Shown here: in pieces, positions 50,572 through 62,130 of the stretch | Layout: each line of letters opens with the position of its first letter | Numbering within the stretch: the first letter of the stretch is position 1 | Assembly: GCF_003286085.1 (NCBI RefSeq) | Contig: NW_020825288.1 | Span: forward strand, 1,488,001-1,552,000 | Reading direction: 5' to 3' | DNA length: 64,000 nt | Source: Drosophila persimilis | Taxonomy: Eukaryota; Arthropoda; Insecta; Diptera; Drosophilidae | Position numbers and translations under genes: made by a program | The notes under the pieces: model-generated | What the model saw: only the letters and a program-made list of their open reading frames with translations | Told to the model about the DNA's origin: nothing | Database searches by the model: none

Positions 50572-51599
50572 TGAAGCATCTCTTATGGTATTTATTAAAT
50601 CAAGCGAAATATGATTTTGTAATTTGATTAGCCATCCCCCCAAGGGGCTCCTCCCCAGGTAGGCGGTAATCAGGTTAATGAAAGAGCTCTCATGTGTTGT
50701 CTGTGATGCCAGTGGTACAGGCTTTTCGAGTGGCAATCGCTGCGAATCAAAAAATCGAAAAACACTGCACTACAAAGTACCCACAAACAACTCTCGAGAG
50801 CTGTAAACACTTCTACCCCCACCACTTAGCGGACACTTGCGACTATTTATTTCTCCTTGGTCTAGGTCAATCAGTGGAGCATATTCGTTGAATGCCCTAC
50901 AGATTATGGTTGGGTATACCTGCCATAAATCTATATTTAAATCTCCGACAAACACTTGGCGATAAGCACAGAGATCCCCCCCACACACACAGAACGGGTG
51001 TTAAGGTATCAAGGTGTTAAACTGGAAAGTTTACTTAATCTAAAAGCCATAATAGGGCTTAAGACTTACGTGGGCCAAACGGGGGTCAACAACACCGCTC
51101 TCAATCACTCTCACTTTCACGGCTTTCTTTCGGAAAGTCTTTAGCATAGAAATGTATTTTCCAAGAAAGCTGCCAAACAGGTGGCAAGTGTCGCACTGAT
51201 TATTTTAATAATAGCACACAGAATATTGGGAAATATGCGGTGGAAATGGAAGCAGACAATGAGTTTTGTTGTCCGGTGGAAAATTCTAGTTCCACAGTTT
51301 CAATTTTCGGCTCAAGCACTTTTCCATTCAAATGATTTTTCTTGATTTTTCAAATACATACGTATACGTATACTTGTAGAGGAATAAATATAAATATTTG
51401 CTGTTTTCCACACACTAATGGCATTTATTTTTCATTCTAGTAGCACAAACATTTAAATATTTCCTCAAAACAACTCTCACTTTTACGATATTTATTTTTT
51501 GCTGGAATTCTCACGCACGGTCGTATTCTAATTATTTGAAATTATATTTTGTATCTCTTTTTGGGGGGGTCCGATTCTAATGCCGATGCGGATGCTGGG

Positions 51600-52640
51600 G
51601 TTTAATTTTTGTCCGTTTTCAATTTCGTTCGACCGTTACACAGGGTTCGGGGCAAAGTCAAAATTCTAAAACGATGAAGCGCGCCACACACACACTGTCG
51701 TCGTCGTCCCGTCCGCGTCCGCCTGCTCGGTGTTCGCTGGCCTGATGCGTGCACGGTAAATGTTTAACTGGAAGCGGGACTGACGAGCGCCCCTACAACC
51801 GACTGCCGACAGCCGATAGCCGACAGACGACGAGCGAAGACCCACCCACCACACGGCAACAGAGGCGGAGACGCAGACAGAGACGGAGACCGAGACCGAG
51901 ACCGAGCCCGGCGCCCGAGCATCGGTCTCGTACCTGTCCAGCGCTCCAACAGTGCTCTAACAGCATCTGTTAACAGTGTGGACTCTCCGGGTGGCCCATC
52001 TCTCTCCTCTCTACACTCACACAGCTGCGCGCTGTTATCAGCATTATCAGTGTGTCAGTGGGTCGGTGTGTCGGACAGTAGCGCTGCTGCAACAGCAGAT
52101 ATTCTCTCGCTCTCTCTCTCTCTCTCTCTGTGGAGCTCTCCGACTGCCTGCACAGTGGGGAAATGTTAATTCAGCCAAGCAATGTTACAGAGCGCTGCAA
52201 CTGGCAGAGAGAGCACTGTTACGACCACAGCCAGACACTTGGGGAAGCATGTGATTGTAGCATTGTAGCATGCGATAAAAAGCAAGTTTTCCTGCTAGAA
52301 GGGAACGTTTGGCAAATGGAACGTTTGGGCGGAATTTCATGATACTTGTATAGCAATGTAACCTTTCAAGAGAGTAAATATATTAAGATGGGTACAACTT
52401 TAATTGTACATTTTTAAATGTATTTCTTGATTATTTGTATCCTTTTATTACAATATTAGTGCAAAAGTTTTGTAGACAAGTTTGAAAATTGCGCCAGCGC
52501 TGAAATGTTATGCCTTAACAGATCAATGTTAGGCAGACGGCCTGCAGAAAGAGCTAGTCAGAGCAGGGGAAAACGAATGAGAGTGACATAAAGAGAGAGG
52601 CGAGAACGTGGACTGTTAACAGATGAAGCGCCAAAAGATA
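51600..52640. promoter_or_regulatory. GAGA-rich promoter-like region
   Basis: This region contrasts with the AT-rich DNA around it. It has a CG-rich block at about 51690-51960 with CGAGAC and CGGAGAC repeats, and a (CT)n GAGA-factor-type tract at 52104-52129. Several CTGTTA/TAACAG elements are present, including two identical palindromes CTGTTAACAG at 51967-51976 and 52613-52622. Such composition is typical of Drosophila developmental promoters. It is a plausible distal promoter of 5-HT7 (minus strand), but neither strand nor start site is fixed by the sequence. Confidence 0.35.
52104..52129. repeat. (CT)n tract, GAGA-factor type
   Basis: A CT run with one interruption, giving many overlapping GAGAG sites on the minus strand. 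Confidence 0.85.
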
Positions 52641-54630
52641 TTCTCCTTCAAACGAATTTTACATGAGCGAAGTAAAAACTTCCATATAATGAAATTATCC
52701 TTTTAACTTTCTTAAGTTCAGATATACCCTTTTTTCAAACTACCAATCGACAGATTCGTGTCTGTTATAAAAACGTGCAAGCATAGCAGTTATTCTTAAA
52801 AGTTATGATACAGTCATATTCTTCTCTCACCACTTAGTATATGCGGTTCATAAAACCATTTCCCGCAAGTAGAATACTTAAATTTTCCACTCGACCAATA
52901 ATCATAAAGAAAAGCTCATCGACATGATAATAACCAATAGTCAAAACACAATAAATTAAAGCTTTATAAGCTAACATACGCTGTCAGCCAGGCGGCCAGA
53001 GAACATAAATCCTGAAACAGAAGACCAAGAGGCCCCTTAGCCGCCCCGAAATAAAATGGCAAAAATTATTATTATCTAAACAAAAGGCGGGCAACCTCAT
53101 ATGCCATCGCTCAAAAGCACTTGGCCCCGTAGAGATTGGTAGAGAGAGAGACTTGGAGGAGGCTGCAGAGATGTGGGATTGTGCAGTGTTTTCCCCTGGT
53201 TTTGTTCGGCCCCGCTTCCCTTTTGGGGGCTCTCAATATTGAAAAACATGAAAAGAAATATTTCCAATCAATTGGCAAACAGAAACGAATAAAATTTCAT
53301 ATCCGAAGAGCGCCCAACAGAACAGAACCGAACAGAACAGAACACACACAAAAAAGAAGAAGCAACAACAAGAATGTTGTTCATTCATTAAAAATAAAAA
53401 TTCATTAAACAGAGAAACGATCAAAAATATTACACAGCAAAAATAGCCTCGAATAGAGTGCTGTTTATTTTCGAAACAGAAACAACATCGACAACAAAAC
53501 CAGGAGTACGACGAGTACGATTACGGGTACGGGTACGGGTACGGGTAACAAGCTCTCACAGTGCGATAAAATATGTTTTTTTAATGCAGGTCCGTGTTCA
53601 ATAAAAGTGCCACAAATCCAAATAGAACGGCCAACAGGCCAAGACTTGCCAGTGCTCGACGGTTTGATATCTGTTGCGGCAGTGTTCCAGTGTTGCAGCA
53701 GCATCTCTATGGCCTAAAACACCCCGCTAATGGGTAGGGGACATCCGCAGACCAAAGCGAAAGCGCATATTCCAACAGCTGCAGAAATTGAAAAGAAATA
53801 AAAGTGTGAACTGCAAGCCAAACACTCGTTCGTGCATTTTCCCCCATGCGAGTAGATGTACCTACTCGTGTGTCCTACAGAGCAGAGTCCAATAAGCGGA
53901 TTGGCGGGGAGCTCTGTGCCACGATGCGATACAGTGAGTGCTCAGAGGTCAACCATGTCAATGATTAGGTGGCAGTCGCATATGCCAGCTCAGGTACGGT
54001 TCACTGACTATCATGGGAGTACTTACTGGTACGGTTTTTACTGTTTAAAGATTATCTGTTACTACTATTGTTTTCGGTTGGGTTTCCCTGCCCGAATTTA
54101 GTCAACGAATTCCTAAATTAGTGGGCAGTGCCGATCCCGCTATGCTCTCTCTTTTTGGATCTTATTTGGCCAAGTACAACTGCAAGCTTCCTTCTTCGCT
54201 CTCTCATTAAATATGGCATAAAAGCACTCTCAGTAGTTCTGAGTGTAAAATACAACACGAAGGAGCGTTAGCGGACCACCTCGTACAATTTCAACATGAG
54301 TCTGAGCTACTCTATCGCTCTTGTTCTTTCTCTCACTTGCATTAAAGCAGTCCTCTTCGTAGGCATCAGGGTCGCATCATCGTTGTCCATCGGTCGCTCA
54401 CACATAACAACATACTTACAACCAACATACATATGTATGCATACGACGGCACCACTTCAGTGGAAAAGTGGAAAAGCTCATTTGCTGTACATTTTCAATT
54501 AGCCTTTTCTGAACTCCCAAGCCCATTTGGCTGGAACGACGCGATAATAATAACAATCATGTTATTATCTTAACAGCAGATAAGAGTTTGGATTCGATGC
54601 CAATTGTGGAATTGAGGGAAATTGCCACGG
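52641..54630. other. non-coding stretch before the DUF1091 gene
   Basis: Mostly AT-rich sequence with an ACGGGT hexamer repeat at 53523-53548. A 68-codon ORF at 54296-54502 has a good start context (CAACATG) and a hydrophobic start, but nothing else supports it. Confidence 0.45.
53523..53548. repeat. ACGGGT hexamer repeat
   Basis: Four tandem ACGGGT units, flanked by ACGAGTACG sequence. Confidence 0.85.
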
Positions 54631-54661
54631 ATTAAATATAGTTATTGTTTAGACATCATTC
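54631..54661 (+). promoter_or_regulatory. candidate core promoter of the DUF1091 gene
   Basis: A TATA-like TTAAATATAG at 54632-54641 lies about 25 bp before TCATTC at 54656-54661, which fits the Drosophila initiator TCAKTY. The predicted leader would be only about 11 nt before the ATG at 54669. Confidence 0.4.
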
Positions 54662-54668
54662 ACATACG

Positions 54669-55378
54669 ATGTGCTCTAAGCGGAATAGTATACTTTCGCT
54701 CCTTGTGATACTGCATTTGGTGCTGGAAGTGAGTAAATCCTATGCATAAAATAGGTGGACGTCTCTAATAATACACCCTCAAGAGCACTTCCAAGTTGGA
54801 GTTCACCAATGTCAAATGCACGTCTCTGGATGAGAATTTTACCAAATTCGAATATTGCTATCTGAAGTCGATTAATCGCACGTACAAGTATCTCTCTCTC
54901 AGGGCCAATTTATTGAAAACTCCCGTTACCAAAATCAAGGTAGGTATATTACCAAACAGATATGCCGACTATATATGAATAATTCGCCTCCATTTCAGTT
55001 AAACTTTTCACTGTTAAAACGCTTCAGTGGCTACAGGCCATTTTTATATAATATGACAGTGGACTCGTGCCGGTTCCTGGCGAATACCAAATCTTACCCC
55101 ATCCCCGCCTTTTTCTACGGTCTGTTTAGTAACTTCTCCAATATGAACCATACCTGTCCCTACGATGTAGGTGAATCCTTCTGATATTGAATCCGCACTC
55201 TAACCTGTTTTCTCGCCAACAGCATGATCTGATAATCGATAAACTTTCTATCGCTTCTGTGAATCATCAACTCACAAAAGTTCTGCCGTTTCCGGAGGGT
55301 GACTATCTCGTGGAAACAACCTGGCTTGCCTACGATATTATCCGTGCATCAATAAAATTCTATGCCACTCTATCCTGA
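54669..55378 (+). CDS. DUF1091-family secreted protein, four exons
   Basis: The exons are 54669-54728, 54784-54939, 54999-55166 and 55223-55378, joined at GT/AG introns of 55, 59 and 56 bp, all phase 0. The product has 179 residues, the family's usual size. Residues 6-20 are hydrophobic and act as the likely signal peptide. Family landmarks are visible: F-T-N-V-K-C at 27-32, E-Y-C-Y-L-K around C45, N-R-T-Y-K-Y-L-S after it, N-M-T-V-D-S-C-R-F-L around C96, and N-H-T-C-P-Y-D ending at 128, followed directly by H-D-L-I-I-D-K-L across the last splice. C32, C45, C96 and C125 would form two disulfides. The end has P-F-P-E-G-D-Y. DUF1091 proteins are a large fly family with an ML/MD-2-like fold expected and mostly unknown roles. 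Some relatives (CheB) act in chemosensation. The gene looks intact, with AATAAA soon after the stop. Confidence 0.93.
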
Positions 55379-55399
55379 ATTGCCTGAGCCTGTAATTTT

Positions 55400-55405
55400 A
55401 ATAAA
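55400..55405 (+). terminator. poly(A) signal of the DUF1091 gene
   Basis: AATAAA lies 21 nt past the stop codon at 55378. Confidence 0.6.
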
Positions 55406-57606
55406 ATCTCCTTTTATTTCCCTTTTATTTAGCTTATTCCTTTCAAATTAAACCCACTTTCTCATAGAACAGATTTGGACGGATCCTTAGGCAGACTTCG
55501 ACATGTCATTAGCCTTTACAAAATGAGTGCATTGCGAGATATTGATGTTGAAGGCGAATGAATTTATTGTTCGGCTAATAGCTGATGACTACCAGATTCA
55601 GAGTTTCGCATTCAGAGTGACCCCAGCAAAAGTGTCGAGTAATATGCGCAAGTTCGAGGACGAAGACAGAAGAAATGTGGGCCTCAACCCCTCGTCCATT
55701 GCGATGTGCAATTTATCCTCCGACCAATCGCATTTTCGATTACTTCACTGGGTTATTCTTTTCATTTCTCTGTCAACGAGTTGATAATGCCACGTCAATG
55801 TAACTCACTGGCTGAGAGCTGTCTCCGTGCAGCAACTGCGAACTGCTCTGCATCAACCCGACATTGCTTCCCAATTATGAGAATCAAAAACAATGCTTAA
55901 GCCAAAGGGCAGAAATCAGAAAGCAGAAATCAGTGGGAATCGAAGCCGCCCCGCCATCGAGGAAATGCTGTCAGATGGAGACAGAACAAATTCGCAAGTC
56001 AACTGGAAAAGAATCATAAATAAAATATGCGCGCTGAGCAAATACATGAGCCCAGAAGCCCACAGAACCAGCTAACCAACAACGCTAAAAAAAACGTAGT
56101 CCCAATTGGGTGGGGGCCAAGGATCTGGGGCTTTCGGTAACCAGTGGGCGGCAGCTAAGGGGAATTCAATTTGATTTATGATAAATACGCAATGATTTAT
56201 GCCCTTTGCCTGCGCCTTAGCGTTCGGCTCGTGTCCAGAGTCTAAGCCGCCGATACGCATCAGTTCTGTTCAAATTCTGCTGGCGACCGCAAAATCATCG
56301 CATTTTGCAACGCGTTTTTTTCAATTTTTCATTTCGCTAAAACTCTTTTGGGTTTTCATTTCCATGCCAAATGATCAGCAGTCGATGGGGTATATCGGCG
56401 AATAGGAAATACAAATATGTATATATTGTTATATATAAATGATGGATTGGTAAGCATCAAGCACTGGAACCTTTATGATAACGTTTTAGATGGTCTTACT
56501 CAAAGTCATAGTCACAAAATAACCTTAATCTTGTCCATGTAAACTGATTTTTGAAACTACAAACTTATTTATTTGAATTGATTGCATCCTAGGGTATGTT
56601 CTTATTCGACTACTAGTCACATCTGGGTGTGTTACAGGGGCTTTGAGTGTATTCAATTCATTGTCGATTCGTTTCAATTCCACATTTTTCTTTTCGTGCA
56701 TATAAATTGGCCGCGTCATGGGTTTAAAATTGTGTTGCATACTTTTGCGGGCGCCTGGCTCGGTCTGACTCTGCATATCGCCCTTCCACTGTGTGTTTAT
56801 GCTACAGTATATATGTGTGTTTGTACCTGTATCTGTGTGTTTGTGCTTTGGTATTTGCATTTGCGTTTGTGGTTCTCCGCTTGTTTGTTGCTTATTTATT
56901 TAGTTGTAAGCGTACATATGGATGCGAGGCAAATATGAAGGTAAACTTGCTCGACACTCCATTTGGATTCCCCTTTTTTCGCTCAGTTTTTCCATTTTTT
57001 CTGTTTGGTTTTGTGGAAAAGGTTCCTGCGCACAAACACAAACATTTTAAACAAAGTTCCGTGTCCTTTATGTTTGCTGATGTTCAGTTGTTGGGCCCAT
57101 GCTTATTTCTGAATGATAAATGTGCTGCTGGCAGGCGGCTGGCAAATTATATTGATAATCGCTGCCAGAAGTTGTGGCGCCTCTAAATCGCCGCAAAATT
57201 TATGTATATTTTTGTTATCTGCTTCAGTTCAAAGCAGTTTCAAAATCAATTTAATATTTGTACACCCCTTACCCATACCCTTACGCTTACCCTTACCTCT
57301 CTCACAAGATGAGAATCCACTATTAATTCGCCTTTATTTGGAAAGTCACGCACTCGGCAAGAGAGCGGAAAGTAAAACAGAAACAAAATTTCAATTAACT
57401 TTTGCCTGTGGCCGGGCCGGGCCGGGATGACAGAGTCCCAGAATGCCGTACCCCTCTTGGGAGGCTTATAAATAGCGAAGAACTAGATTAAAAATTCGCC
57501 TAAAGTCCTCACCCTTATCACATCCTTCATTTCATCCTAATTAAATGGACATTTCGACAGCTTGACATGTGTGCGTGTGTGTGTGGCTCAGGTTCGGCGC
57601 GCGGAT

Positions 57607-57625
57607 TTCGGGGTTAATCCCCGAA
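57607..57625. promoter_or_regulatory. palindromic Rel/Dorsal-type site overlapping TAATCC
   Basis: TTCGGGG and CCCCGAA are 7-bp inverted arms around TTAAT. The centre GGGTTAATCCC fits the Rel-family pattern GGG, four to five A/T, CCM. It also contains TAATCC, the Bicoid/K50 homeodomain core. It is a sequence match only. Confidence 0.35.
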
Positions 57626-59180
57626 TCTAGTCTAAGGCTTTAATTTAGTTAGACCTGGGGGTCGCTTCAAAGCTGACAATGTTAATTGAAAGGCGGACAG
57701 TGCGGGAATCACGGTGGATATAAAATTTCGAAAAAACGAGCAAAAGTAGCGCTGAGGCAATAAAAGCTACACTTCTGCTTACGTATACGCACCGTATGCC
57801 GGCCCAGAGAAGTCGACGACATTGACAGCGAAAATAAAACTTTATTGCTAATTTATTTGATTAAATTTCACGCCGCCGTCGCCAAAGCAGTGTTTTTTCC
57901 ACGAGTTCAAATGTATTTTTTCACACAATCGTCGGATCGGCGTGCCCTCTGACATTTGCTGACACAACCTGCCTTCAGCCCTTGATTTACAGCAAATTGA
58001 TAAGAAAGACAGACCAGACGCGACTGATTATCAGGTACCAGAGATCAAAGCAGGTGTTTAAAGATTTAAATTGTGACTGTGCGACACACTCTGCCAACGC
58101 AATTCAATTAGAGAGTGCTCTCCCTTGACTGACTCGGCAGACAATACGCGGGATATGCAGGTTATGCGTGGCTCAAAAGTATGCAAAACAAAACGTGACA
58201 CAGAAGCCACTCATATGCTTGAAATAAATGCAAATGCCAAGACAATAAATGAAAAATAAATGAACGAAATGCATAAGTAAGAAGCATAAAAAGCCAAATG
58301 CCGAAAGTAGAGTGGTTTTATACCACAAACAGCCACACATGCACACGTCAAAGCAGAGACAATTTCAGGTGTTCAAGCCAAAGACAATTAAAGAAGCCAA
58401 AGGGAGGAGAGAAAATAGGAGAACGCCACAGCAACAAAAGCCATTGCGAATTTCCGCAACGCTGACATTTCCATTTAAATGCGTTACACACTCGCACTTT
58501 GCGGGAGGGGGTTTGGTGGTGGGTACAGGTAGGACCGACCGGAGAACCGGATAACTGGAGAATAATGTCCTTAATTTGAATGACGCTTTTTATGCTCTCA
58601 ACGTTCATTTGGCTGCTCTGCAATTTCCCTGCTCGTTCGGCCATAAAAAACTTTCGCCAAGGAGCGAAACTTTAAGCCCAGAACGGCACGTGGAATTATC
58701 TCATTCCCTTTCCGCTACATCTATCTGTGGCCAGTGCTTTGAATGGATTTCTTGCAGCAGTTTTGGGGGCGGATCCACCGCATGGAATGCCCGGAAATTG
58801 TGAATCTAATAAAAATATAAATACAACCAACTAATCACAAGAGGCCGAGAGACTCTAGCAAGTATAAATAGGGAAAAACACCCACAACCAAATACTTCAG
58901 GCTGTGAATCAGCCTCAGCGATTTTATCGTACGTAAAGTACGTAAAAAAACATCGAGGCAATAAAAAGCTGTAACTAAAGAGCCAAAGAAAACACAAATT
59001 GCAGCCGCCGCAACACTGTGTGGCAGGGGCAGTGGCAGTGGCAGTGTGGCAGTCACTCAGATTGAATTGCCACGCATCAGCGGCGACAGCGGCACAAAAG
59101 TAGCGGCCGTAATAGGCCAAATGGTCAAATGGCCAGCGAATGAATCCTCCAGGCATTATGGCCTTAGTGGGTGGGCAGAG

Positions 59181-59236
59181 GATGTGGGTGTTGATGTGGG
59201 TGTGGGTGTGGGTGTGGGAGTGAGTGTGAGTGTGGG
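59181..59236. repeat. GTGGGT hexamer repeat
   Basis: An imperfect run of GTGGGT, GTGAGT and GATGTG units over about 55 nt. Confidence 0.8.
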
Positions 59237-61070
59237 AAAGGCAAATCGAATTGACATAAATTGAGGATATTTATGGGATCCCAGCTACGATTTGTGCACC
59301 CCCGACAAATGGCAAGCCTTAACCATTGTCCAGCAAATAATTTAATGCGTACATTTGCATAGCAGCCCACGCAAATAATGCAAATTAAAGAGCAAACAAG
59401 AAAGGAAGGCTATATTTACAATATATACCCTTGCAGATTGCGACGAATGATCAAAATAATGCATTGTTTTTCCATCGATCTTTCGTAAAACACCCCTCTT
59501 CTCCGCAATAATAAGAAGAGTCTTCATCTAGATAGCGTTGAAATGTAACTTTCCAATTTTAATATCCACTGCAAGGGTATGCAAATACATAAAAAACAAA
59601 GCCTGCTTTGGATCTCAAAAACCCTCCGGATTTTCCCCTCAAATAACGAGATTGGACGCGCTCCCAAAAAGTTATTTCCCTCGCCTTCGACACGACTTCG
59701 ACCTAGCCCCGCCTCGTTCGCAGGTAGGGGGTCAGAGCCAGGGTCATGCTGAGTTGCCAGCCGGGTTTTTCGTCTTTAATCAGCGACTTAATTAGCTTTG
59801 GCAACAAACTGCTGACCCATCGCTTGACTTTAAGCAGAAATAGGAGTTTCTTTCTGTCTGTCTGCCTATTGAGTGGCAATCAAATCGAATTCTCAAATTT
59901 ACGAGACTCACTCTGGCAAATGCAAAGGGAAATATATAATTGAATTGGGGGAAAGCCCACATGACGCAAATGTGATTTGGCAACGAGAAACGGCAACCTC
60001 ATTTTCTGGGCTCGAATGTCGATGGTAGGATGTCTGTAGGTGGAGGCCAAAAGCATGAAACATAACACTCACATATGTACAAGTATGAGGCTTCAACAGA
60101 CAACGGCAGAAGAGTGAGTTTGCTCGACAATTCTCGGGATATTTGTGGTACAGGAATGCTCGGAAAATGCCGCACACACAGAAATGAGAATGAAAAATTC
60201 CATTTTAAATGTTGTTTTTCTTGCTTCTTCTCCTGTTTTCTGTGGCAGAACAGAACTCGGTTTATTAGCCCAGGCCGTTCCGAGCACATTCCCATTGCCA
60301 TTACGGGGAAAGAGACAAGCAATCTACATCGTACTGCATCCTCCCACAAGGCAATTAATCTCCATGAATGAGTTGCATTAGCATGGATATCAAGCGAACA
60401 GAGATAAAAGTATTCATAGACCATAATCAATATTAATTGAGTGACCTTTTCACAGACCCCAACAGCAGCCTGTACGCTAATTAAAAGATGTCCGAGAGAG
60501 GGGCTGAGCGATGAAGGATAGAACAGAGAGAAAAGAGAAAATTAAACTGCAAAATAAATGAAATTGCCGGCTACACGGCAAATCAATTCAAATGCAATAA
60601 ATAGTCGTTTCTGTTTACATGGCAGTGCAAAATGCAAAGTCCCAGATACAAATAGACTCAGAGTCAGAGTCGATGTCGGAGTCGAAGTCCTAGTCCTAGT
60701 CCCCAATTGATAGAAGGTAATATTGCGTATGCGACGTGTTGGCCCTGCCCCGACAGCAAACAGAAGGGCAACTACAGACGACCTTTGGGGGGCTGTCAAC
60801 TGACAAATTGGACTCTGGGATGGATCTACAGTCTGGCTGTAAAATTTGATTACTTTGTGGTTTGGGCTGCTGCTAGGACTGTTTGCTCAATGGCTAAGGC
60901 TTCGTCTCCAAACTCCAGACTTCAGGTGAAATCAATTGTTTCCCCTTGTAACCTTAGCCTGGAACCTTCCCTGACTCTGAGTCTGAGTCTGGCTCCTGCC
61001 TCTGACTAGCATGTGTGCATTGCGCTTTTGCATGGGACACCTTGTATGCATTCAAATTGCATTCGTACAA

Positions 61071-61097
61071 GGACCAGGGACCAGGGACCAGGGACCT
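61071..61097. repeat. GGGACCA tandem repeat
   Basis: About four units of a seven-base motif ending in GGGACC. Confidence 0.75.
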
Positions 61098-61632
61098 GGG
61101 CAAATATTTGCACAACATTCGGCAGCTATAGGCCGAGCCTTTGCCCTCAAATCAAACTACATATTTAATTAGTTTTGAAACGAACATCCCCCAGGGACCT
61201 AACTAAATATTTGCAAAAAATCAGGCCCAAAAACCAAACTTACTTTTAGATCCTAAACCCACCCCCAGAATACATGTTCTACCATATGTAGTAGTTAATT
61301 AAGTATACGCACTGAGGCCTACACAATTTGGCATACGGCCATCGCTCAGTCGCTGCTGACTTTTCATACTGTTGGCCAGCAGCTTTTTCGGCTTTCTGCC
61401 TTCTTCGCAACCATTTTCAAATGAAGTCGACCGTCTGGTAAATATTTCTAGTTACGGGCAAATACGGGCAAAAAGAGCCAGCCCATATGTAAATTACTTT
61501 CAAAAGGCATATTTATTTGTACTACTTGGACCTTTGGGATGCCAGAAGTTTTCCTATTTAAACAATTGTTACTAAATATGCAGAAAAACCGAAAGGGTAA
61601 CTGGTCTTTTGTAGTTTAATTGGGGTTCTCAC

Positions 61633-61638
61633 TTTATT
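61633..61638 (-). terminator. candidate poly(A) signal of the 61.7 kb ORF
   Basis: AATAAA on the minus strand, 30 nt past the stop of the candidate ORF at 61669-61962. Confidence 0.35.
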
Positions 61639-61668
61639 GAAGCACGTGTGAAGCCGTAAAAACTAAAG

Positions 61669-61962
61669 TTATGGAACACTATACTTATAGATGTCTAACC
61701 AGATGCCCAAAAATATTAACAAGCTCATGAAGCTCACTGAATGGACACAGCTTTCAGTTCCTTCACTAAAGAGTGACTCAAACATAGATCGAACATCCAT
61801 CCAATTCTGACACAGTCTGAACAGCTCATGGAAAAGCTTTGACACACATGTGAAACAGTATTGTTGGCTTCTCCCTGGAAGAAAATACAATACGCCACAC
61901 GCACAAGGACACTCCCCATGGAAACAGATACGGCCACAAAGAAGCAACACATTTGTGTACAT
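61669..61962 (-). CDS. candidate small gene, 97-residue unrecognised product
   Basis: The minus strand is open well upstream of this point. The first ATG shortly before the codon-like part is at 61962, giving 97 residues. The product has Cys-rich N-terminal sequence, then an amphipathic stretch (K-L-F-H-E-L-F-R-L-C), and a hydrophobic C-terminus. Supporting context is a TATAAATA at 62123-62130 on the minus strand and an AATAAA 30 nt past the stop. A good acceptor (TTTTCTTCCAG) near 61877 suggests a possible 57-nt intron, with a weak GTATCT donor, that would keep the frame. A second frame from the ATG at 61952 encodes a 72-residue signal-peptide-like, Cys-rich alternative. I recognise no family, and this could be a chance ORF. 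Confidence 0.28.
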   Translation of the reverse strand: MYTNVLLLCGRICFHGECPCACGVLYFLPGRSQQYCFTCVSKLFHELFRLCQNWMDVRSMFESLFSEGTESCVHSVSFMSLLIFLGIWLDIYKYSVP

Positions 61963-62122
61963 TGAAAGTGAATTTAATTGCAGCAAAATCAAAGTATTCT
62001 TTAAATAATTAAACAGAAATGATTTGAATACATTTTGAGTGAAAAGTTTTCGAGGAAAGGAGAAAGGAACGGCGGCCTTCGCCGGACAGCTCCAAAACAA
62101 ACGCTCCAATTTATCCTCAAAG

Positions 62123-62130
62123 TATTTATA
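62123..62130 (-). promoter_or_regulatory. candidate TATA box (TATAAATA)
   Basis: A strong TATA match on the minus strand, about 160 nt before the ATG at 61962. No clear initiator lies 30 nt downstream. Confidence 0.25.

Larger units (their letters stand above)
30481..51599. other. about 21 kb non-coding stretch, probably 5-HT7 intron or intergenic
   Basis: No gene could be supported. The longer open frames (for example around 32736-33257, 38176-38841 and 40443-41006) follow Leu, Gln or Ser simple repeats and have no family resemblance. The stretch holds the 32-nt minus-strand exon candidate at 35617-35648, (GT)20 at 39281-39320, hexamer and heptamer tandem repeats, a 33-bp tandem repeat at 49196-49278, and an AT-rich homeodomain-like cluster near 49645-49672. 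No transposon ORF was seen. Confidence 0.5.
55406..61632. other. non-coding stretch right of the DUF1091 gene
   Basis: No supported gene is present. An 86-codon open frame at 55527-55784 starts with GTG and has no second support. The stretch includes a Rel-type palindrome at 57607-57625, a GTGGGT repeat at 59181-59236, GAGTC/CTAGTC-rich sequence near 60655-60700, and a GGGACCA repeat at 61071-61097. Confidence 0.45.

Noticed and set aside
54296..54502. 68-codon plus-strand ORF with CAACATG context and hydrophobic start, just upstream of the DUF1091 gene
   Set aside because: There is no nearby poly(A) signal, no recognisable mature peptide and no splice continuation. It could be real but cannot be supported.
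55527..55784. Open frame after the DUF1091 gene, considered as a second tandem DUF1091 copy
   Set aside because: It begins with GTG and shows none of the family's cysteines or the N-H-T-C-P-Y-D motif.
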